From NCBI GenBank assembly GCA_049999725.1, contig JBNGIS010030528.1, positions 1 to 31,891 on the forward strand: 31,891 nucleotides of DNA. Reading direction: 5' to 3'. The DNA comes from Haplomitrium mnioides (lineage: Eukaryota > Marchantiophyta > Haplomitriopsida > Calobryales). Below the pieces are notes generated by a model. It saw nothing but the letters and a program-made list of their open reading frames with translations. It had not been told where the DNA came from and searched no databases. Position 1 is the stretch's first letter, and each line of letters begins with the position of its first letter. This document shows positions 27,961-31,891 of the stretch, piece by piece. Made by a program: the position numbers and the translations under genes.

Positions 27961-29030
27961 AATTCTAATGGGGAGAGATTTTTTCATAATTTGATTGTGA
28001 ATGTGACGCTTGAGTGTTCTTCCAGAGTTATGAGAGTGGTTTGGGAAATCGCACGTATAAACAACATCGACCAAAGAATAGACAACAAGGAATTTTATTG
28101 ATAGTCGACTATAGTGCTTCAAAAGGGCGGATCTATATTTCTATTTGTTGTATTCAAAGAGGAGTCCAGAAATTCGAAGGGAGTGAATTTGTGGACTCGT
28201 CACATAAGTCTTCTTGTTTATTTTGGTATCTAAGGGAGTAGGATTGGATTCGACTGGATGAAATAGCAGTCATGACCTCCTTAGAATTACTTCTTGGTCT
28301 CCCGCCATTACCTTAGTATGATTCTAAGAACAAAAATCCAGCTCATGGCTGGACATTCGGAAGCGCGGACGGGGGGATTGTTTCCAGAGGGATACTGAAG
28401 GGTCCATCTGATATAGGGAGAAAATTGTGAGAAGACATCTTAAAGGAGTGTCCAATCTCGACGAAGTTAGGAGACAACCTCATTACATCCAGAATTACCT
28501 GATTCCCGCATCAGACTACGAATGAAGAAATCCATGGGGAGAAACTAGCGTGGAAGCAAGAGGAAGAAACGTGTTATCAACACTGAAAGGAAGCACCAAT
28601 GTGATCTGAGGAAGTGAAGTCGACATTGTACGATTATCTTGGAAGTTTGATGTAGATGATTTCTTCATATATGTTCCAGCAGCAGCCAAATGTGCTCCCA
28701 TTCTTCTACCGAGGGATCAACTCAAGGAGAGATGATACATAGGACGAAAATTTGAATAGAAGGAAGAAGACACGAAGGCCAATGAGTGGAGAAGAAGACC
28801 GTAGATGCAGCTAGGTGCGGGGAGACCTTGCTCAAAGGAGACGCACCTATTGCATTTGCAAAGAAAACATAGCACAATACCCAATGCGCAAATCGATTGA
28901 TCAGTGGTACGGGATTGACGACGAACTAATGTGTAGGAAGCTTTACGGTAGAGGATTCATTCATCCTCCTTCCCTCAATGACAATATTGAAGATTGTTGC
29001 TTCACAATGGCGGACGACCAATAGGAACCG
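27961..29030 (+). pseudogene. Decayed ORF trail of unknown identity
   Basis: A 75-codon open stretch at 28014-28241 reads FFQSYESGLGNRTYKQHRPK, then NRQQGILLIVDYSASKGRIY. The alternation of hydrophobic strands and basic turns looks like real former coding sequence. A second piece, 28815-29024, reads RRRTYCICKENIAQYPMRK, DDELMCRKLYGRGFIHPPSL and DDCCFTMADDQ-like codons. Between them every frame has stops. I do not recognise the family with confidence. It could be a degraded host gene, a retrocopy or an unclassified mobile element. Confidence 0.3.
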
Positions 29031-29803
29031 GTGAGATGAAGGGAGTGGATTTAACCGTTGGACACGGTTGGAGTCTCGTTCGCTAGGAGAGGATAAGACA
29101 TGGGAGGCGACATGGCAAAACAATAGTTCTGAGTAGGGAGTAGGGTGAGAAAGGAATAGGAGGTGGAAGAATGACTTTGTAGGTGGACAATGGCAAGGAA
29201 AGAACATGAAGGTAGAGTGGGACGTCACAGAATCGAAGGTGGAAATCGGCATCTTAATTCTACATGAGGTGCGGCAATCACGATGAGGTGCGGTAATCAA
29301 GATGAGGTGTGGTAATGGTTGTAAGGTGATAGGGGGAACTGTGAAAATTATTCCCATGGCTCAACTCGGTTGGACCCTTCCCAAGATGGGCTAGTGGCTG
29401 GAAGCTAAGGTAATAGAAAGTGAATCTAGTTGGTTGTTATGTATTTTGTTCGTAAGTGTGGTGTTGTGTTCTTTTATTTTTTATTCTTTTACCCGACTAT
29501 GTTATGTGTTATGAATTGAGGCTGGAGTTGAGTTGTCTTTTTGTTGTTGGGACTGAGTCCATAGAGAGCAGAAGTATTGTTCGAGTGGGAATACAAGAAA
29601 GAGTAGAGTTAGAGCAGTGAGTTCTCGTAATTTATGACCCCAAAAGGGAATCATATGATCTGAAATTGTATTTGTGATTGGTGCTCATTTAAACCAGTTT
29701 TCAATAAAGTGCTATTATTAGTATTGCATATGCTTGTGATTTCATTTTTGCACTTATCTTGGTTTATCTTTCCTTGTCAAAATACCTAAAATTAGACGCA
29801 TTT
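29031..29803 (+). other. Non-coding stretch with 3'-UTR-like end
   Basis: There is no ORF of note. A T-rich section near 29450-29560 is followed by a canonical AATAAA at 29703-29708 and T/G-rich sequence after it (TATTGCATATGCTTGTGATTT). This is what the 3' end of a plant transcript can look like, in the same orientation as the ORF trail above. The R3 LTR starts right after it at 29804. Confidence 0.35.
29703..29708 (+). terminator. Possible polyadenylation signal
   Basis: AATAAA, with a G/T-rich stretch 30-50 bases downstream. This is a single motif without an intact gene upstream, so it is only suggestive. Confidence 0.3.
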
Positions 29804-29873
29804 TGTTGAAAGGCAGGGCTGTATACTCCGTGGATCGATAGAATAAAAGCATATCTGGTTTACTCCTTAGGTC

Positions 29874-29887
29874 CCCTATATATAGGG
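29874..29887 (-). promoter_or_regulatory. TATA box of the R3 LTR
   Basis: CCCTATATATAGGG is a 14-bp palindrome containing TATATATA in the middle of the LTR. It lies downstream (in element sense) of the 21-bp duplication, the usual place for the U3 core promoter. Confidence 0.6.
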
Positions 29888-29890
29888 TAC

Positions 29891-29932
29891 ATGGTAGTGA
29901 CTAACCCTAGAATGGTAGTGACTAACCCTAGA
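29891..29932 (-). repeat. Perfect 21-bp duplication in the R3 LTR
   Basis: The unit starts ATGGTAGTGACTAACCCTAG and ends with A. It occurs at 29891-29911 and 29912-29932 without a difference. Each unit carries TAACCCTA, similar to the plant telomere-box motif AAACCCTAA. Confidence 0.95.
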
Positions 29933-29951
29933 ATAGAGCTATCTCCTAACA

Positions 29952-29962
29952 CTCCCCCTTGG
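29952..29962 (-). other. Polypurine tract of R3
   Basis: Minus strand CCAAGGGGGAG stands immediately before the LTR start TGTTAGG. Confidence 0.85.
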
Positions 29963-30038
29963 CTGCCCTCTTTTATCTAATGGGGCAGCCACATCTGAAT
30001 GTCTATTTCTAGGTGTTTGTATGTTGGTACCCTTCTCG

Positions 30039-30092
30039 TGTGACCTCATTAAAACCCTTCTGCTTTCTTCTAAGGGAAAGAGTATCACCACG
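30039..30092 (-). other. Conserved non-coding block of the copia family (R3 copy)
   Basis: Minus strand GTGGTGATACTCTTTCCCTT and AAGGGTTTTAATGAGGTCAC. It keeps the ACTCTTTCCC and GGGTTTTAATGAG ends of the block although R3 is the most distant relative here. Confidence 0.65.
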
Positions 30093-30379
30093 AATTACAA
30101 GTGGGTCCAAACTGATAAAATGTAATCAGAACTGTAACTGTGAGTAAATCATATATAGGACTGTCATATAAGTGCTAAAAGTAACGCATGACAATTTGTA
30201 GAGAGAGTCGATGTCGAATTCGAGAGTTGCGGCAGCTTCTTTGAGTTTTGGTCGTTTTGTCGTGTAATCCCTTTAATCTTCTTCATCCATCTGCAGACCT
30301 GTGTGACAGAGTATATACTTGCCAATAAAATAGATTTTAAGTACCTGTGATCAAAAATAATCCATTGGTTTGAAGCATT

Positions 30380-31891
30380 TCAGCTTTCTTTACGTAATAA
30401 CTCCGAAAGTCTTCTAAGTCCAATACCGTATGAATGCTCCTTATGAAGAGCTGGTGGGAGTGGCTTTGTGAAGAGGTCTGCTCTGTTCTCATGGCTTGGG
30501 ATCCACTCTACAGTGATCTGATCTCCATGTTGCTCATGAGTGTAGAAGAATTTAGGCGCGATATGTTTAATTCGATCGCCTTTGATAAAACCTTGTGCGA
30601 TTTGGTCTACACATGGTCTATTGTCCTCATATATAATTGTGGGTGCCTTGAGTAGAGGCTGACCTGTATGCAGGTTGATGTGGTCAATCAGTTGTCTCAG
30701 CCATATGCATTCTCTTGTTGCTTCGTAAAGAGCAATAATTTCAGCATGGTTCGACGATGTTGCCGTAAGAGTTTGCTTTGTGCTTTTCCAAGAGATGGCT
30801 GTTGTTCCTTTGAGGAACACATACCCTGTTTGGGATTTTGCATCCTGGGGGTCTGATAAGTACCCTGCATCAGCAAATCCTCTCAAGGTATTGTCGGAAT
30901 CTTTGGGAAAGAAAAGTCCCATATCGTACGTACCTTTTAGGTAGCGAAAGATTCTTTTGATGCCATTCCAATGGCGAATGGTTGGCTGTGAACTGTGTCT
31001 TGCCAACAGGTTGACTGCAAATGCAATATCAGGTCTGGTCTGGTTTGCCAAGTACATTAGAGCACCTATAGCTGAAAGGTAAGGTTTTTCGGGTCCCAAC
31101 GTCGGTTCGTTTTCCGATCGTTTTCGAAACATATCCTTGGCTGGATCTGATGATCTCATGTCCATAGGAGTGCTTACTGGATGTGCATTATGCATGTCGA
31201 ACTGTTTTAGAATCTTTTGAGTGTAAGTGGATTGGTGAATTTGAATTCCATTTGGTAAATGGTCAAATTGTAAGCCTAAACAAAAGCTTGGTTCACCAAT
31301 GTCTCTCATTTCAAAAATTGACTTGAGAGTTTCTACAGTTTCTCCAGTGAGTCTGGGGGTCCCAAATATGTTAATGTCATCCACATATATAGCCACAATA
31401 CAAAATTCTTGGCCTGGTTGTTTTAGAAACAAACATGGAGCGATTTCGCCGTTTACAAAGTCGTGAGCCAACATTTCTTCTTGGAATCTTTTGTACCATG
31501 CCCGTCCACTTTGTTTCAGCCCATATATAGAGCGTAGGACCTGGACAGCCAGCTCTTGCTTGGTCTTTTTGGTCTGTATAGCAGACCAGTGCGCATCATT
31601 GGCATTTTGCCGTTTTGTATTCTTTTGTGTTTTCAACACATTGCGCTGGTACGGGACACTTAGTCCTTTATCTTGTGCTTCTTTGGCACTTTGCTGGTCA
31701 TGGACACACAGTCCTTTATCTTGTGCTTCTTTGGCACTTTGCTGGTCATGGACACACAGTCCTGGGATGTGGACACCAGGTCCTCTTTGCTGATTTTGGA
31801 CACCAAGTCCTGAATTTTGCTGGTTTTGGACACCAAGTCCGGGAATGTGGACGTGAGGTCCTTTCTCTTTCAATTGGACACCAAGTCCGGA
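30380..31891 (-). CDS. Copia reverse transcriptase-RNase H, open, with repeat insertion (R3)
   Basis: The frame is open from the right edge to the TGA at 30380-30382. Numbering from the codon at 31873, residues 1-75 are a tandem-repeat region (GLGVQNQQ, GLCVHDQQSAKEAQDK, GLSVPYQ) lying ahead of VQVLRSIYGLKQSGRAWYKR (residues 110-129). The RT active site is YVDD at 163-166. Then come FCLGLQFDHLPNGIQIHQST, PYLSAIGALMYLANQTRPDI and LARHSSQPTIRHWNGIKR. RNase H has D335 (FADAGYLSD), E378 (SNHAEIIALYE), D417 (YEDN) and D466 (NRADLFTKPLP), so all four acids are kept. It ends LRRLSELLRKES. The RT N-terminus, integrase, protease and gag lie beyond the window. The intact frame and kept catalytic residues suggest recent activity. 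Confidence 0.95.
   Translation of the reverse strand, partial: SGLGVQLKEKGPHVHIPGLGVQNQQNSGLGVQNQQRGPGVHIPGLCVHDQQSAKEAQDKGLCVHDQQSAKEAQDKGLSVPYQRNVLKTQKNTKRQNANDAHWSAIQTKKTKQELAVQVLRSIYGLKQSGRAWYKRFQEEMLAHDFVNGEIAPCLFLKQPGQEFCIVAIYVDDINIFGTPRLTGETVETLKSIFEMRDIGEPSFCLGLQFDHLPNGIQIHQSTYTQKILKQFDMHNAHPVSTPMDMRSSDPAKDMFRKRSENEPTLGPEKPYLSAIGALMYLANQTRPDIAFAVNLLARHSSQPTIRHWNGIKRIFRYLKGTYDMGLFFPKDSDNTLRGFADAGYLSDPQDAKSQTGYVFLKGTTAISWKSTKQTLTATSSNHAEIIALYEATRECIWLRQLIDHINLHTGQPLLKAPTIIYEDNRPCVDQIAQGFIKGDRIKHIAPKFFYTHEQHGDQITVEWIPSHENRADLFTKPLPPALHKEHSYGIGLRRLSELLRKES
31655..31891 (-). repeat. In-frame repeat array in the R3 RT coding region
   Basis: The motif GGACACHMAGTCC (plus strand) starts at 31655, 31703, 31751, 31772, 31799, 31829 and 31877, with a variant GGACGTGAGGTCC at 31850. 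Spacings are 48, 48, 21, 27, 30, 21 and 27 bases, all multiples of three. Two adjacent 48-bp units (31655 and 31703) are nearly identical. On the coding strand the core GGACTTGGTGTCC gives Gly-Leu-Gly-Val and is itself an interrupted palindrome. The array continues to, and perhaps past, the window edge. Confidence 0.92.

Larger units (their letters stand above)
29804..29951 (-). repeat. 3' LTR of R3, unusually short
   Basis: On the minus strand it runs from TGTTAGGAGATAGCTC, directly after the polypurine tract, to GCCCTGCCTTTCAACA: 148 bp with TGTT...AACA ends. A palindromic TATA region CCCTATATATAGGG lies at 29874-29887. A perfect 21-bp duplication lies at 29891-29932. It is shorter than the 253-281-bp LTRs of the related copies. 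The possible target duplication is CATTT (29799-29803); the other side is outside the window. Confidence 0.8.
29804..31891 (-). mobile_element. Ty1/copia element R3, 3' half, runs off the right edge
   Basis: It comprises the LTR, polypurine tract, a 417-bp non-coding tail and an open RT-RNase H frame reaching the window end. It is clearly related to F2/F3/R1/R2 by protein sequence but has diverged DNA, a shorter LTR and no stops, so it is a separate and younger subfamily. Confidence 0.9.

Noticed and set aside
28926-29357. 143-codon minus-strand ORF
   Set aside because: Low-complexity Ser/His/Pro-rich translation opposite the decayed forward trail; no family recognised.
30434-30856. Plus-strand ORFs of 62-73 codons opposite R3 RNase H
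   Set aside because: Antisense shadows of an intact, clearly identified RNase H frame.
31491-31793. 100-codon plus-strand ORF with repeated Cys/Ser/Leu units
   Set aside because: It is the antisense translation of the in-frame R3 repeat; the minus strand is the coding one because RT motifs follow in frame.

Overview
This window looks like a nuclear genomic segment from a plant (streptophyte) with a large, retrotransposon-filled genome. The evidence is one Ty3/gypsy polyprotein with a C-terminal chromodomain, at least six related Ty1/copia copies, AT-rich intergenic DNA and microsatellites. I see no bacterial gene organisation, CRISPR array, tRNA or rRNA, and no convincing intact host gene. 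The species cannot be named from this sequence.

Layout, left to right. (1) 1-2516: the 3' part of a chromovirus-type Ty3/gypsy element (here G1): RNase H, integrase and chromodomain open for 637 codons, then a polypurine tract and a 567-bp 3' LTR with TGTAAC/GTTACA ends. (2) 2517-2845: a decayed second Ty3/gypsy fragment (G2), into which G1 appears to have inserted. (3) 2846-5308: unassigned DNA with short GC-rich repeated motifs and one possible reverse-strand primer-binding site. (4) 5309-8396: a degenerate forward copia copy (F2) ending in its 3' LTR. (5) 8397-14691: a second forward copia copy (F3) with a partial LTR at 8397-8562, a long AT-rich leader containing a hairpin and a primer-binding-site-like sequence, a broken polyprotein and a 253-bp 3' LTR. 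(6) 14697-26124: three reverse-strand copies of the same copia family, apparently nested: R1 (14697-18643) interrupted by R1.5 (18644-19907), itself interrupted by R2 (19908-about 26124). R2 keeps gag, integrase, reverse transcriptase and RNase H but not a recognisable protease. (7) about 26330-29803: unassigned, more GC-rich DNA with microsatellites, tandem repeats and a decayed ORF trail. (8) 29804-31891: the 3' half of a younger, still open reverse-strand copia element (R3) that runs off the right edge.

The copia copies share one family signature. They have the same RT/RNase H protein, an insertion inside the RT domain ahead of the IYGLKQ motif, 3' LTRs of about 150-280 bp with TGTTR...CAACA ends, and a conserved non-coding block between the stop codon and the polypurine tract. 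F2/F3 and R1/R1.5/R2/R3 point toward each other, so 11.4-14.4 kb and 14.7-17.8 kb form a large diverged inverted repeat. Most copies carry several stops and frameshifts; only G1 and R3 look recent.

No new gene system is supported. The observations most worth checking are an in-frame repeat expansion inside the R3 reverse transcriptase, a hairpin next to the primer-binding site conserved in two opposite copies, and the mismatch between the 5' and 3' ends of those two copies.
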